Shown in pieces: positions 31,364 through 43,132 of a stretch of DNA of 64,000 bases; positions within the stretch are counted from its first letter, which is position 1, and the number at the start of each line of letters is the position of its first letter. The notes beneath the pieces are model-generated. The model did not search any database. It was given only the letters and a program-made list of their open reading frames with translations, and was not told the DNA's origin. This DNA comes from Salvia splendens (taxonomy: Eukaryota > Streptophyta > Magnoliopsida > Lamiales > Lamiaceae). A program made the translations under genes and the position numbers. The stretch spans positions 6,572,001 to 6,636,000 of the forward strand of contig NC_056046.1 of NCBI RefSeq assembly GCF_004379255.2, read 5' to 3'.

Positions 31364-34300
31364 TTACAAGTGGAACTTCTTGAGGTTGGAGACGTGCCAT
31401 GTTCGGGGTACTTGTTCTCCTGACATGTGAGTCAATTTATAAGACCCTTTGCCGAGGACTTCTGACACCCGATATGGACCCTCCCATGTGGGTTCGAGTT
31501 TGCCCAGCTTTTCTGCTCGGCTTACTTCGTTGTTTCTCAAGACGAGATCTCCCACTTGAAATTGAAGCTTTTTCACCCTTTGGTTATAATACCGGGCTAC
31601 TTGCTCCTTATACTTGGCTGCTTTTATGCACGCCAATTCTCTTCTTTCTTCGGCGAGATCTAGTTCTGCTCTCAGTCCGTCGTCATTCATTTCTGAGGAG
31701 AAATTTAGAGTTCGGGGACTGGGTACGCCGATCTCCACCGGAATTACGGCTTCAGTGCCGTACACCAGACTATACGGAGTTTCACCGTTGGAGGTTTTGG
31801 GTGTAGTTCGGTAGGACCATAGGACTTGAGGGAGATTTTCTACCCATTGTCCTTTGGCTTGTTCTAACCGAGCTTTCAACCCTTTCACCAGAATCCGGTT
31901 CGTTACTTCCGTTTGTCCGTTTGCTTGGGGATGGGAGACCGAAGTGAACCGCTGTTGTATGTTCAGCTCTTGGCACCAATTCTTGAACGTCTTGTCGGTG
32001 AACTGAGTCCCATTATCCGAGATGAGGATGTGGGGTATGCCAAATCGGCACACTATGTTCTTCCAGACGAAGTCCAATGCCTTTGAGCTCGTTATCGTAG
32101 CTAATGGTTCAGCCTCCACCCACTTCGTGAAGTAGTCCACGGCAACGATAAGGAATTTCATTTGCCGAGGAGCTTGAGGAAGTGGTCCCACTATGTCTAT
32201 GCCCCATTGCATGAAAGGCCAAGGGCTTTGCATAGTGTATAGATCGGTCTGCGGCATCCTTGGGACATTTGCATGAATTTGGCACTTCGTACACTTCTTG
32301 ACGAGCTGCACTGCCTCTTGTACCATGGTTGGCCAATAATATCCCCATCTCAGAACTTTTTTAGCTAAAGCTCTGGCTCCGATGTGGCTACCGCACGATC
32401 CTTCATGAACTTCTCTGAGGATGTAGTCCGTCTCTTCTGGTCCTACGCACCGCAATAACGGCTGGAGGTAAGACTTTCTAAAGAGGACTCCTTCATGAAG
32501 TTCGTACCGAAGAGCTCGGCACGTGATCTTCCGAGCTTCTCTCTTATCCTCGGGCAATTGTCCATGATCCAGATACTGCAAGATCGGCGTCATCCAGTTC
32601 GGCGAGTTGGATACAGAATGTACCTCGGCTTCATCAATGCTTCGATGCATTAATTCTTCCGCCTTTGAGCTCGGATCTGAGGCCAACTTACTTAAGGTAT
32701 CTGCTCGGCTATTTTCCGCTCTGGGAATGCGGATTATCCGAAAATAGGAGAAACTTCGGCTGATGCTTTGCGCTTTGTCCAAATACTTCTTCATTCTCTC
32801 GTCACGGGCTTCACTTGTACCCAACATGTGATTTACTATGACTTGTGAATCACAATGGACTTTGAGAGATTTGACGAGTAGACTTTGCGCTAACTGGAGT
32901 CCGGCCAGGAGGGCTTCGTACTCGGCTTCATTATTAGTAGTGGGGAATAGGAAACGAAGTGAGTAGGTTACCTCGTGTCCGTCGGGAGCGACAAGTAAAA
33001 TACCAGCTCCACTTCCCATCTTGTTTGAAGCTCCATCTACGAATCCGCTCCAGCAGTCCGGCGGCTCTACTTCGGATTCCAAGGGTTGTGCTAGTTCGGC
33101 ATTGGCAGAATTCTTCTGTTCGGCAATAATAGGAATTGCTTGATCGAACTTCGCTTCTGCAAGAAAATCTGCCAAGGCTTGTCCCTTGATGGCTTTCCGA
33201 GGTAGATATTCAATTGTGTGCTCTCCCAACTCTATAGCCCACTTGGCGATTCTGCCCGATGCTTCTGGCTTGGTCAAAACTTGCCGAAGAGGTAGATCGG
33301 TTAAGACGCATACCTTGTGAGCATAGAAGTATGGCCGCAGTCTCCTTGCTGCATTTACTAACGCCAGAGCAATTTTTTCCAGAGGTTGATACCTTGTTTC
33401 TGGACCTCTTAATGCTCGGCTTGTAAAGTAGATGGGAAACTGCTTTAGGCCTTCTTCTCGTACAAGCACCGCGCTGATGGTTTGATCCGATGCCGCTAAG
33501 TATAAGAATAGTACTTCGGCTTCGGCTGGAGCAGAGAGAATAGGAAGCTCGGCTAGATAACTTTTGAGCTCGTCAAAGGCCTTTTTCTGCTCGGCTCCCC
33601 ACTCGAACTTTGGTGCCTTTTTCAACACCTTGAAGAACGGCAGTTGCTTTTCGGCTGCTTGGGAAAGGAATCGACTCAGTGCGGCTAGACATCCGGTTAG
33701 CCTTTGCACGTCATGTATGGACTTCGGCATTGCCATGTTCTGAACGACTTGAACTTTTGAGGGGTTTGCCTTGAGTCCGTCTTTTGAAACCCAACAACCC
33801 AGAAACTTTCCCGAATCTACCAAAAAGGTACACTTTTGGGGATTAAGTTTGAGGTTGGCTTTCTTGAGCACGTTGAGAGTGGACTTGAGGTTGTGCTCGT
33901 ACTCCGAGGTGCTTTTGCTCTTGACGACTATATCGTCAACATATACTTCGACTTCCTTTCCAATCAGGTGCCGAAAAAGCTTGTCTACCATCCTTTGATA
34001 AGTGGCTCCGGCATTCTTTAAACCGAATGGCATCTTTTTATAAGCGAAAATGCCGAAATCAGTAATGAAGGCCGTTTTTGAAGCGTCAATCTCATCCATT
34101 AAAACCTGATGGTATCCTTTGTATAGATCAAGAAAACAAAAAATTTCAAAGCCTATCAGAGCTTCTACTTTTTTATCTATGTTCGGAAGGGGATAGCAAT
34201 CTTTGGGACAGTGCTTATTTAGATCGGTGAAATCTATGCACATCCGCCATCCTCCTCCCTTTTTCTTGATCATGACAGGATTGGCCACCCACGAAGGATA

Positions 34301-34627
34301 CTTCACTTCGAATAACACATCCGCCTTCAATAATTGACGGACTTCGTCATGGATGACTTGACTTCGTTCTGCCGCAAAGAGTCTTTGCTTCTGTTTTATC
34401 GGCCGGACCGAAGGATCAATATTTAAACGATGAGTGATTACCTCGGGGGGCACTCCGGTCATGTCCAACGGAGACCATGCAAAGACGTCTTTGTACTCCT
34501 TGAGGAGCTGGATGGTTTTTTCCCGAAGTAGAGGCGTTCCCGCGAAGCCGATCTTAACCGTTCTGGATGGATCGTCTTCGTACAGCTGAACTGTCATCGA
34601 GTTCGGCTCCGGTATGACTTCGGTCAT
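31364..34627 (-). CDS. Tat gypsy pol: reverse transcriptase, RNase H, aRNase H and integrase
   Basis: An uninterrupted 1087-aa frame. The RT has FLDLYKGYHQV and YVDDIVVKSKS (catalytic YVDD at 229-232). A retroviral-type RNase H follows, ending near ALADFLAEAKFD. A second, archaeal-like RNase H (FVDGASNKMGSGAGILL, NNEAEYEALLAGL) is specific to Tat. The integrase has a zinc-binding region (HEGSCGSHIGA...CTKCQIHA) and a DDE core (GIDIVGPLPQ, ISDNGTQF, PQANGQTEV). It is in the same frame as gag-pro, behind one UAG codon at 34655-34657 and nine sense codons before its first ATG, so it is probably made by readthrough rather than from its own start. No lesions were seen. Confidence 0.93.
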   Translation of the reverse strand: MTEVIPEPNSMTVQLYEDDPSRTVKIGFAGTPLLREKTIQLLKEYKDVFAWSPLDMTGVPPEVITHRLNIDPSVRPIKQKQRLFAAERSQVIHDEVRQLLKADVLFEVKYPSWVANPVMIKKKGGGWRMCIDFTDLNKHCPKDCYPLPNIDKKVEALIGFEIFCFLDLYKGYHQVLMDEIDASKTAFITDFGIFAYKKMPFGLKNAGATYQRMVDKLFRHLIGKEVEVYVDDIVVKSKSTSEYEHNLKSTLNVLKKANLKLNPQKCTFLVDSGKFLGCWVSKDGLKANPSKVQVVQNMAMPKSIHDVQRLTGCLAALSRFLSQAAEKQLPFFKVLKKAPKFEWGAEQKKAFDELKSYLAELPILSAPAEAEVLFLYLAASDQTISAVLVREEGLKQFPIYFTSRALRGPETRYQPLEKIALALVNAARRLRPYFYAHKVCVLTDLPLRQVLTKPEASGRIAKWAIELGEHTIEYLPRKAIKGQALADFLAEAKFDQAIPIIAEQKNSANAELAQPLESEVEPPDCWSGFVDGASNKMGSGAGILLVAPDGHEVTYSLRFLFPTTNNEAEYEALLAGLQLAQSLLVKSLKVHCDSQVIVNHMLGTSEARDERMKKYLDKAQSISRSFSYFRIIRIPRAENSRADTLSKLASDPSSKAEELMHRSIDEAEVHSVSNSPNWMTPILQYLDHGQLPEDKREARKITCRALRYELHEGVLFRKSYLQPLLRCVGPEETDYILREVHEGSCGSHIGARALAKKVLRWGYYWPTMVQEAVQLVKKCTKCQIHANVPRMPQTDLYTMQSPWPFMQWGIDIVGPLPQAPRQMKFLIVAVDYFTKWVEAEPLATITSSKALDFVWKNIVCRFGIPHILISDNGTQFTDKTFKNWCQELNIQQRFTSVSHPQANGQTEVTNRILVKGLKARLEQAKGQWVENLPQVLWSYRTTPKTSNGETPYSLVYGTEAVIPVEIGVPSPRTLNFSSEMNDDGLRAELDLAEERRELACIKAAKYKEQVARYYNQRVKKLQFQVGDLVLRNNEVSRAEKLGKLEPTWEGPYRVSEVLGKGSYKLTHMSGEQVPRTWHVSNLKKFHL

Positions 34628-34654
34628 CGCCTCTGACTCCGGCTGCTGTGATTG

Positions 34655-36769
34655 CTATGCTTGGTGGTGCCGATCTGACTGCTCGGCACTTCTAAGCGCA
34701 ATTTGCAGGCATTCCTTTGCTCTTTTTTGGTCACCTCGGATGACCGCTATCCCTCCTTTAGTAGGGATCTTGATGGTGAGGTGATAGGTGGAGCAAACGG
34801 CCCGAACTGTGTTGAGCCAGTCTCTTCCCAGGATGACGTTGTACGGGGACCGAGCTTTTACCACGAAAAACTCAATCATCGTACTGGAGCTAGTAGGCGC
34901 TTTCCCCACCGTGATCGGAAGGCTGATAATACCTTCAGGGCGGGTGTCCTCCTGGGCGAAGCTCTTCAGGGGAAGCGGAGCCGGGCTGAGCCGAGCTGGG
35001 TCCACTTCTAGTTTGTCGAAGCACTCTTTAAAAAGAATGCTGACTGACGCTCCTGTATCCACAAACACCCTGTGGATCAGTTTGTTTGCCACTCCGGCTT
35101 GGATGACAATGGCGTCTTGGTGAGGAGAGATGGCCGGGACGGGATCAGCATCCGAGAACGTAATCACTTCGTCCTGCTTCAGCCTTTTATGCGTTGGCTC
35201 CTCTCGATTGGAGCCCCTGCGCTCTGACTTCAGGGACGACTTGGTCTTCCCGGCAGGGAGAGCGTCAATAGTCAGGATTACTCCATCATATTGCGGCTCG
35301 TCATCGTCTTCGGGATCCGGCTGCCTTTTCGGATCCTGAGGAGCGCAGTTCGCACCTCTCTGCTTCTTATTCTTCTTTGACTGCTTGCTTTGGTATTTTT
35401 TCAATGTCCCTGCCCTCACAAGAACATCGATACCTGCAGCCAAGTTTCTGCACTCCTCGGTATCGTGACCGTGGTCTTGATGGTAGGAGCAGTAGTTATC
35501 CTGGGGTCGGCGCGCGGCAGATTTCGTCATCCGCTTTGGCTTTTCGAACAGGTCGGAGTGTAGTTCGAAAATTTCCGCTCTCGGCTTGTTCAGCGGTACG
35601 AACTGAGCGGGCGGCTTCTCGGGATTGAGACGGGGTCCCAATCTGTCTTGCACCGGAGTCCTTTGAATCCTTTCAAAAGGAGTTCGGCGAGGATGTCCCT
35701 GATCGCCAAAAGGAGTTCGGCGAGGATGTCCCTGATCGCTATGATCGGGCTTCCTCCTGTCTCCTCGGGATGATGAGCTGTCTAACGACCGTTTGCGACG
35801 GTCTGCCTCATCGGCTCGGGAGTACTGGTCCGCAATGTCCCACATTTCCTGAGCTGTCTGCGGACCGCACTCAACGAGCTTCCTGTAGAGAGCTCCGGGC
35901 AGGATTCCATTTTGGAATGCCGAGATGACAAGCAGATCGTTGAGATCGTCCACTTGCAGGCATTCCTTGTGGAATCTTGTCATAAAGTCGCTGATTTTTT
36001 CGTCGCGACCTTGACGAATGGAAAGCAGCTGAGCCGAAGTGATTCGGGCTTCCGCTTTCTGAAAGAACCTCCTGTGGAAGGCATCCATTAGATCTCGGTA
36101 AGATCTGATGCTGCCCTGGGGGAGGCTATCGAACCACCTTCTCGCGTTCCCGATGAGCAGCTCGGGAAATAGCTTGCACATGTGGACCTCGTTGAGACCC
36201 TGGTTCGCCATGTTATATTGATAGCGCCCCAGGAAATCGTGAGGGTCCACGAGCCCGTCGTAAGTCATCGACGGAGTTCGGTAGTTCTGTGGTAGGGGAG
36301 TTCGGGTGATGTCGTCCGAGAACGGAGTCTTCAGTGCTCCGTACACGGCGAATCCGATATCTCGTCGGTATGGAGGAGATTGAGTTCTCCTGTGATTCCG
36401 GTACCGAGGAAGATCAGGAATATGTCGGGGTTGAGGATTCTTCTTCCTGGAAGACACGGCACTACTGCGGTAGTGACTTTCATGTCTGGATGAGGAAGGA
36501 GAATCCTCCGTTTTCGTCTTCGGCTCTTGGCTCTTTTGCAGGAAGGCTAAGAACTCATCCTGCTTCTCGGCCAAGAACAGCTTGACAGCCTCATTCAGAT
36601 CAGGCTGCTGGGAAGACTCAGTGGGACGATTTTTGGAGCGGCCTGTTCCTTCGCCATGAGAACTGGTGGTGGATTTATCCCTAGGCTGTTTTCCAGACCT
36701 ATGGGATGGATTGGCTTCCTCCGGGTTCTCACGGGCAGGAATGCGGGTATTCTGCGATCTGGTATGCAT
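34655..36769 (-). CDS. Tat gypsy gag and aspartic protease
   Basis: A 704-aa frame. The gag core (GRYQYNMANQGLNEVHMCKLFPE, ARRWFDSLP, FHRRFFQKAEARITSAQL) is the plant retrotransposon gag domain. A CSYHQDHGHDTEEC knuckle follows at about 430-445. The C-terminal protease has the active site DTGASVSILF from residue 571 and a second region NVILGRDWL. A 33-bp tandem duplication (35674-35739) adds an extra DQGHPRRTPFG. The frame ends at a UAG at 34655-34657 and continues in phase into pol. Confidence 0.93.
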   Translation of the reverse strand: MHTRSQNTRIPARENPEEANPSHRSGKQPRDKSTTSSHGEGTGRSKNRPTESSQQPDLNEAVKLFLAEKQDEFLAFLQKSQEPKTKTEDSPSSSRHESHYRSSAVSSRKKNPQPRHIPDLPRYRNHRRTQSPPYRRDIGFAVYGALKTPFSDDITRTPLPQNYRTPSMTYDGLVDPHDFLGRYQYNMANQGLNEVHMCKLFPELLIGNARRWFDSLPQGSIRSYRDLMDAFHRRFFQKAEARITSAQLLSIRQGRDEKISDFMTRFHKECLQVDDLNDLLVISAFQNGILPGALYRKLVECGPQTAQEMWDIADQYSRADEADRRKRSLDSSSSRGDRRKPDHSDQGHPRRTPFGDQGHPRRTPFERIQRTPVQDRLGPRLNPEKPPAQFVPLNKPRAEIFELHSDLFEKPKRMTKSAARRPQDNYCSYHQDHGHDTEECRNLAAGIDVLVRAGTLKKYQSKQSKKNKKQRGANCAPQDPKRQPDPEDDDEPQYDGVILTIDALPAGKTKSSLKSERRGSNREEPTHKRLKQDEVITFSDADPVPAISPHQDAIVIQAGVANKLIHRVFVDTGASVSILFKECFDKLEVDPARLSPAPLPLKSFAQEDTRPEGIISLPITVGKAPTSSSTMIEFFVVKARSPYNVILGRDWLNTVRAVCSTYHLTIKIPTKGGIAVIRGDQKRAKECLQIALRSAEQSDRHHQA

Positions 36770-36827
36770 TTTTTGGGTGGAAAAAATGGATCAAAAATTC
36801 GCTTTATCACAAATTTTGTTCTTCGCT

Positions 36828-36844
36828 TCCCACAGACGGCGCCA
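36828..36844 (-). other. Primer-binding site of the Tat gypsy element
   Basis: One base inside the 5' LTR the minus strand reads TGGCGCCGTCTGTGGGA. It starts with TGG, as expected for pairing with a tRNA CCA end. I am not certain which tRNA it fits. Confidence 0.6.
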
Positions 36845-36845
36845 G

Positions 36846-37449
36846 TGGTGATTCCGCGAATTTTTGATGATGATAAATGCTCGTAAAAATAAATCACGAC
36901 ACAGAGAATTTAACGTGGTTCGATTTACTGAGGTAAATCTACGTCCACGGGGAGAAATGGGGGCAGGTTTGTATTGCTTGATCTGCCAAATACAGCTTAC
37001 AACACAGACTTGCTATATGATTGTTTCTCTAGAGAGATTCTAACCTCTTCTATCAGATCTAAGTTCTATTTATATAATGAACTCAGATCATGGCTTGCAT
37101 CACCACCCTAAGTCGTGGATGTCGTGTAGGTTATGGCCTAAGATCGTGGGCGAAGCGTAGGTCATGGCCTACGATCGTGGCCTGAACTGACATCACGTGG
37201 TAGTGGGTGTGTTGGACATCCTGTATGGGTCCACTAACTCCTTGTTCGGCCGAATACCGAGACCGAACTGCTTTGGTTGCCGATCTGAGAGTAGAGCTTG
37301 ATGCCGACCTGAGAGCAGAGCTTGATTGGTTGGCTTTTACCGAGCTGTAGGCTGAGGCCGAACTCTTTGGTAATGCCGAACTGAACTCTTGGGCTTTGGG
37401 CTGGCCGAGCTGTCACTGCTATTGGGCTTGTTTAGTACGTACCCCATCA
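36846..37449 (-). repeat. 5' LTR of the Tat gypsy element
   Basis: This 604-bp LTR appears identical to 26461-27064. The target duplication TGGAC follows at 37450-37454. Confidence 0.95.
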
Positions 37450-37689
37450 TGGACAGATTTCTTGCATCAGCTGATGGCGAGGGGCGACGAACATGCTTTT
37501 ACAACAGGGCGGTGAGTGGATAGAACATTCTACATGTGCTGAGTTGTCTGCAAGATTTTGGAGGAAGAAATGAGGAATGTTTGGACCACATTATATGTGT
37601 TACAAAAGTAGGTTTGGATAAGCCCATAACAGAATCCTCAACTTTTGCAAACTGTGGAATTTGCTACTGCTCTTAATCATATCACAAAC

Positions 37690-37714
37690 TCACACACACA
37701 CACACACACACATA
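37690..37714. repeat. (CA)n microsatellite
   Basis: A run of about eleven CA repeats in the spacer between A1 and B1. Unit 2 has only a short CACACAC tract at the corresponding place (near 49490). Confidence 0.7.
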
Positions 37715-38444
37715 CAAAACTTGTAACAGAATTATCTGTTTGACGTGAGATGACATCAAAGTAGAATCGAATGTGGAGAATACTGTCCTAACTACACATG
37801 CTACCCACTTGAATCTGGCCTCGGCTATCTTCATCACCACATGAGGAAGAAGGAGATGATGGAGCAAGGCTTGAAGAGAATCTGTTCTTGACTTCTGAAT
37901 TCCATCAATTTTCCTCTTCATGTTTTGAAACGGGACGAAAAAACAGTTCAAAAAGAAATTCATGCTTATCAGCAGAAACCACTGGCTCCTGTGATGACAT
38001 GAAATCTCCTAAAAAACATATTCCTTTTCATCAAATATTCTGCCACTTGTGTTGCTCATGTAATTCACTTTATAGCAGAGAATCCTCCCAATATTCAAAT
38101 ATATTTTTGGGTGACTCATTAGTGAAAGTAACTAAATCCATTGCTGTCCTAATCCTAATCCATATCTTAATCAATAAATACCTCCTGAACAACATAATTC
38201 TAGTTTTAGTTTCACTTAATATCATAATAATCAACAAAACATGGCGATTAATTAGTAGTTTATGTTAAGAATTTTTTAAGGACTCTTGATACTGATAAAT
38301 GACTCAAATCTGCACTAGAATTGAATTTTCATATGCGTTTCATTAGATTCCGATACTCTTGAGGATGAAGACCAGTTCAATTCAACTATGATACATATAT
38401 TTGTGATTAAGACAATGAAAATATGATTAGTTAACAGAACTCTC

Positions 38445-38973
38445 TGTTGAGAAAACCGGGTAATTTTCTCTCAAATAGTGAAATGAACCGATTCAGTAAT
38501 TTCAGAGTTAACCCAATGGGGTCTACTCGATAAAATTACTTCTCCAAATAAATTCTTTGGAAAGACTGGCGAGGACACTGTCCCTCTTAAATACCAGATT
38601 CCTAACAGAACTTATCAGTCGGTGTATTTATCACAATATAAAAACACCCAAAAGAACCATACAAAACACTACTACCAAACCCGCAAATAATATTGAATAC
38701 AATACTACTACAGAAAAATAAACCCAGAAATAAATGCGGAACAAAATATATAATAAAGAAAGAACACACCCGAAACTTTGATAACGGAGTTCGGCCAAAC
38801 TGCCTACGTCTCCGAGCACCCTCTGCAGAGCCCGCTTATATTTAAACGGAGAAGAGATTACAAATTTGGGATGTCTTACAAAATGGGGGGTGAGTTCCTT
38901 TTATAAGGCAACTTACCCCCAACCTATTCCTAACCCACCGATGTGGGATAAAAAAATTTGTCAAATTTCAATA
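38445..38973 (-). repeat. 3' LTR of the copia element
   Basis: 529 bp. In the element's orientation it starts TATTGAAATTTG and ends CTCAACA, so the start is TA rather than the usual TG. The target duplication CTCTC precedes it on the plus strand. Confidence 0.93.
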
Positions 38974-39062
38974 AATCTCCACCTTGACAAAATTTCAAAT
39001 CCCACCGAACACAAATCTTCTCCACCCATATAGACGCTCGCGGTGCTTTCATATTGGCGCAG

Positions 39063-42000
39063 TCAAGCGCCAACTCCAAATCGCACAATATTAACCAAGT
39101 CCAAACAATGTTCAAACTTGGCTCTCGTCACCACCTTGGTCAACATATCTGCAGGATTCTCCAAAGTTGGAACCTTTCGGATGACAATTTCCTCTTCTTC
39201 GAGAATTTCCCGCACAAAATGATAGCGAACATCAATGTGCTTCGTCCTTGCATGAAAGACCTGATTCTTTGCTAAATGAATAGCACTCTGGCTGTCAGAA
39301 TATACTTCAAGTTGTTTCTGACCAACACCTAATTCTTTCAGCAACCCATGAAGCCAAATTGCCTCCTTCACAGCTTCAGTAATGGCCATGTACTCTGCCT
39401 CTGTCGTAGACAAAGCTACCGTTGACTGCAAGGTAGACTTCCAACTAACTGGCGCACTCGCTAAAGTGAACAAATAGCCAGTAGTAGATCTTCGCTTATC
39501 CAAATCGCCAGCATAGTCGGAATCACAATATCCAACTGCAAAATGACCAAGTGATTTATCCTGCTCAAACAACAAACCAATATCTACAGTATCTTTGATA
39601 TACCGCAGAATCCATTTCACAGCTTGCCAATGACCCTTGCCTGGATCATGCATGTATCTGCTCACAGTACCAACGGCCTGTGAAATGTCTGGTCTTGTAC
39701 ACACCATTGCATACATCAAGCTTCCAACTGCGTTAGCATAGGGAACTTTCGCCATATATCCTCGCTCATCTTCCGTATTTGGAGATAACTGAGAACTAAG
39801 TTTCAAATGAGGAGCAAGCGGGGTACTTACAGTTTTGGAATCATCACTTATACCAAAACGTTGTAGTACTTTGGTCAAATACTGCTTCTGTGTCAGCCAA
39901 AGCTTACCTCCTTCTCTATCCCTTGTAATCTCCATGCCGAGAATCTTCTTGGCTTCCCCCAAATCCTTCATCTCAAACTCTTTACTCAACTGAGTCTTCA
40001 ATCTGTCAATTTCAACTTGGCTCTTTGATGCTATCAGCATATCATCAACGTATAAGAGTAGGTAGATGTAGGAACCATCTTGAAGTCTGCGCAAATACAC
40101 ACAGTGGTCGTATTTGCTTCTTGTGTACATCTGATCCTTCATAAACTTGTCAAATCGTTTGTACCACTGTCTTGAAGACTGCTTCAATCCGTACAATGAT
40201 TTGTTCAACTTGCAAACCCAATTTTCTTTACCAGCAACCTTGAATCCCTCCGGTTGGGTCATATAGATTTCCTCCTTCAGATCACCGTGTAAAAACGCGG
40301 TCTTCACATCAAGTTGAGCTAGCTCCAAATTCAACTGCGCTACCAAAGCCAACAAAATTCTAATTGAGGAATGTTTTACAACAGGAGAAAATACCTCATT
40401 GTAATCAACTCCCTCCTTCTGGGCGTAGCCTTTAGCTACCAATCTTGCTTTGTAGCGAACATCATCTCTGTCAGGAAATCCCTCTTTCTTTGCAAACACC
40501 CATTTACATCCAATTGCCTTCCTGCCTTTCGGCAATGGCATCAGCTTCCACGTCTTGTTCTTCTGAAGAGATTGCATCTCTTCTTCCAAAGCACCTTTCC
40601 AACTATCGCTTTCTGAACTTTCAATAGCTTTCGAAAAGATACATGGAACGTCATCAACAACTGGAAGCGCATATGCTACCATATCCGCAAATCGAGCAGG
40701 TTTCTTATTTTCCCGCCTCGTTCGCCTGACTGCAATTGGCTCTGATTGCTGCGAAGGTTCTTGGGGTGGAACCTCTTCATCATCTGACTCTACTTCTTCC
40801 ATAGGAGAGTCATTTGTGGTGTTCGTAGTTGGGATCACAACTGCTTCTTCGAACTCCACCTGCTTCGGTGTATACTCCACCTGCTGCGAAGTATCACCAC
40901 TATTTGGATTTACCTTATTCAACATGGAAGATTCATCAAAGGTAACATCCCTACTTACAATCGTCTTCTTAGAATTCAAACACCATAACCGATATCCTTT
41001 AACACCAGCACTGAAACCCATAAACAAAGCCTTCTTTGCACGTGGATCCAACTTTGATTCAGTCACATGATAATATGCAATAGAACCAAAAATACGCAAA
41101 GAATCATAATCAGTTGCAGGTTTACCGGACCATACCTCTAAAGGAGTCTTGCCATCAATGGCAGAACATGGCAAACGATTGACAATGTGTTGTGCGTATG
41201 TGATGGCCTCAGCCCAAAATGTCCTGTCTAGCCCAGCATTAGACAACATACAACGAACTTTCTCCACTAGTGTTCGATTCATACGCTCTGACACTCCATT
41301 CTGCTGTGGTGTATTTCTCACTGTGAAGTGCCGAACTATGCCACACTCCTGGCATGCATCTTGGAAAGGATCACTCTTGTATTCTCCACCGTTGTCTGAT
41401 CGGAGAACCTTGATCTTCTTCCCCATCTGATTTTCAACTTGAGCTTTCCATTTCAGAAAAATCCCAAGGACTTCATTTTTGCTCTTCATAGTGTACACCC
41501 AAACTCTCCTGGAAAAATCATCAACAAAAGTGACAAAATAGTGTCTACCTCCAAGTGACGGAGTCTTGGCAGGTCCCCACACATCTGAGTGCACGTAATC
41601 CAGAATTCCCTTCGTATTATGGATTGCAGTGCCAAATTTCACTCTTCGTTGTTTTCCCAGAACACAATGCTCGCAAAACTCTAATTTGCAAGACTTTGAA
41701 CCTTTCAATAATCCTTGCTTGACGAGAATTTGCAATGATCTCTCACCAGCATGTCCCAATCGCAAATGCCAAAGCTTCGTCGCATCTGCATCCTTCTTGT
41801 TACTCGAAGTTGCAGTTGCTACTGTCCCAACAACTGTACTACCTTGATAGTAATACAAATTGTTCTTCCTCACGCCTTTCAACATCACCAATGCTCCTGA
41901 AGTTGCTTTAAGAATTCCATCTCGCATCATCACAACTAGGCCTTTAGATTCTAAGGCCCCCAATGAGATGAGATTCTTCTTCAATTGGGGCACGTACCGC

Positions 42001-43073
42001 ACATCCTTCAAAATTCTGGTGGATCCATCCTGATTCCGTAGCTTGATTGAGCCTATCCCGGCTGTCTTACATGGACTGTCGTTTCCCATGTAAACAAGTC
42101 CGCCATTGAGTTCTTCAAAATCAAAGAACCACTCCCTGATGGGACACATATGATAGGTACAACCTGAATCCAATATCCACTCTTCTGGATGCGATGTTGA
42201 AGGTGAAACCGTCAAAGAACAATCTGACTCAGCATCATTTTTGCATTCAGCAACATTTGCATCTTGCGGAGCCTTTTCTTTCTTCTTCAACTTTGGGCAG
42301 TCTTTCTTCCAATGTCCTTTCTCATAACAGAAAGCACACTCATCTTTGGCAACTCGCCTTTTCGATTTGGACCTTCCTCTTCTCTCCTTTGATCGGCCTT
42401 GTTGACGACCTCTTGCCACTAATGCTTCATCTGTAACTGCTTTGCCTTTCATTTTATCTGCCTTTCGCAATTCATGACTATACAAAGCAGAACATACAGT
42501 ATCTAAAGACACATTCTCTTTACCATGGAGTAATGTGGTCTCCAGATGTTCAAATTCATCAGGTAGAGACGACAACAACATCAATGCCAGATCCTCATCC
42601 TCAAATTTCACATCTAAATTTAGCAGGTCTGCTACTAATTGGTTAAACAAAGTAATGTGTTCATTCATAGTGGTACCTGGTCGGTATTCAAATCGGAACA
42701 ACCTTTTCTTCATAAGGAGCTTATTCTGACCACTCTTCTTCAGAAATTTATCCTCCAGTGTCTTCCACAATCTATGTGCAGAAGTCTCACTCTTGACAGC
42801 ATACTTCTGCTCCCTGGACAGACACGACCGAATTGTTCCACAAGCTAACCGATTTATGGTACTCCAATCTTTATCATCTATATCTTCTGGTTTATTTTCT
42901 TCAATGGCAATGTCAAGACCCTGATGGAAAAGAGAGTCTAGAACCTCCCCCTGCCACATACCAAAATGGCCAGTACCGTCAAATATCTCCACCGTCAATT
43001 TCATGTTTGACAGTGGAAACCTCGACCACGATGACGAAGAACTAGCCTTGACTTCTTGATCATTACCCGCCAT
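39063..43073 (-). CDS. Copia gag-pol polyprotein, intact
   Basis: A single 1336-aa frame. Gag comes first, with a CCHC zinc knuckle ([14 protein letters not shown], about 245-258). Then follow the protease ([11 protein letters not shown], about 300), a GAG-pre-integrase zinc region ([14 protein letters not shown]), the integrase core ([36 protein letters not shown]), the reverse transcriptase ([43 protein letters not shown]) and RNase H ([31 protein letters not shown]). Domain order INT before RT marks copia. The sequence resembles Tnt1-94-type Pol (Tork lineage). There are no stops or frameshifts. Confidence 0.96.
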   Translation of the reverse strand: MAGNDQEVKASSSSSWSRFPLSNMKLTVEIFDGTGHFGMWQGEVLDSLFHQGLDIAIEENKPEDIDDKDWSTINRLACGTIRSCLSREQKYAVKSETSAHRLWKTLEDKFLKKSGQNKLLMKKRLFRFEYRPGTTMNEHITLFNQLVADLLNLDVKFEDEDLALMLLSSLPDEFEHLETTLLHGKENVSLDTVCSALYSHELRKADKMKGKAVTDEALVARGRQQGRSKERRGRSKSKRRVAKDECAFCYEKGHWKKDCPKLKKKEKAPQDANVAECKNDAESDCSLTVSPSTSHPEEWILDSGCTYHMCPIREWFFDFEELNGGLVYMGNDSPCKTAGIGSIKLRNQDGSTRILKDVRYVPQLKKNLISLGALESKGLVVMMRDGILKATSGALVMLKGVRKNNLYYYQGSTVVGTVATATSSNKKDADATKLWHLRLGHAGERSLQILVKQGLLKGSKSCKLEFCEHCVLGKQRRVKFGTAIHNTKGILDYVHSDVWGPAKTPSLGGRHYFVTFVDDFSRRVWVYTMKSKNEVLGIFLKWKAQVENQMGKKIKVLRSDNGGEYKSDPFQDACQECGIVRHFTVRNTPQQNGVSERMNRTLVEKVRCMLSNAGLDRTFWAEAITYAQHIVNRLPCSAIDGKTPLEVWSGKPATDYDSLRIFGSIAYYHVTESKLDPRAKKALFMGFSAGVKGYRLWCLNSKKTIVSRDVTFDESSMLNKVNPNSGDTSQQVEYTPKQVEFEEAVVIPTTNTTNDSPMEEVESDDEEVPPQEPSQQSEPIAVRRTRRENKKPARFADMVAYALPVVDDVPCIFSKAIESSESDSWKGALEEEMQSLQKNKTWKLMPLPKGRKAIGCKWVFAKKEGFPDRDDVRYKARLVAKGYAQKEGVDYNEVFSPVVKHSSIRILLALVAQLNLELAQLDVKTAFLHGDLKEEIYMTQPEGFKVAGKENWVCKLNKSLYGLKQSSRQWYKRFDKFMKDQMYTRSKYDHCVYLRRLQDGSYIYLLLYVDDMLIASKSQVEIDRLKTQLSKEFEMKDLGEAKKILGMEITRDREGGKLWLTQKQYLTKVLQRFGISDDSKTVSTPLAPHLKLSSQLSPNTEDERGYMAKVPYANAVGSLMYAMVCTRPDISQAVGTVSRYMHDPGKGHWQAVKWILRYIKDTVDIGLLFEQDKSLGHFAVGYCDSDYAGDLDKRRSTTGYLFTLASAPVSWKSTLQSTVALSTTEAEYMAITEAVKEAIWLHGLLKELGVGQKQLEVYSDSQSAIHLAKNQVFHARTKHIDVRYHFVREILEEEEIVIRKVPTLENPADMLTKVVTRAKFEHCLDLVNIVRFGVGA

Positions 43074-43132
43074 TACTGACTCAAAATAAAGTATTCAATA
43101 TTACAAACAAACAGAACCAAGGACGAACCTTT

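Larger units (their letters stand above)
26461..37449 (-). mobile_element. Ty3/gypsy LTR retrotransposon, Tat lineage, full length (10,989 bp)
   Basis: The element has two 604-bp LTRs, 5-bp target duplications TGGAC (26456-26460 and 37450-37454), a primer-binding site, a polypurine tract, and gag-pro plus RT-RNaseH-aRNaseH-integrase on the minus strand. The extra RNase-H-like domain after the retroviral RNase H and the antisense ORFs near the 3' LTR are hallmarks of the Tat lineage. The paralogous unit 2 near 49230 has the uninterrupted target sequence. By eye the LTRs are identical, so the insertion is recent. Confidence 0.95.
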
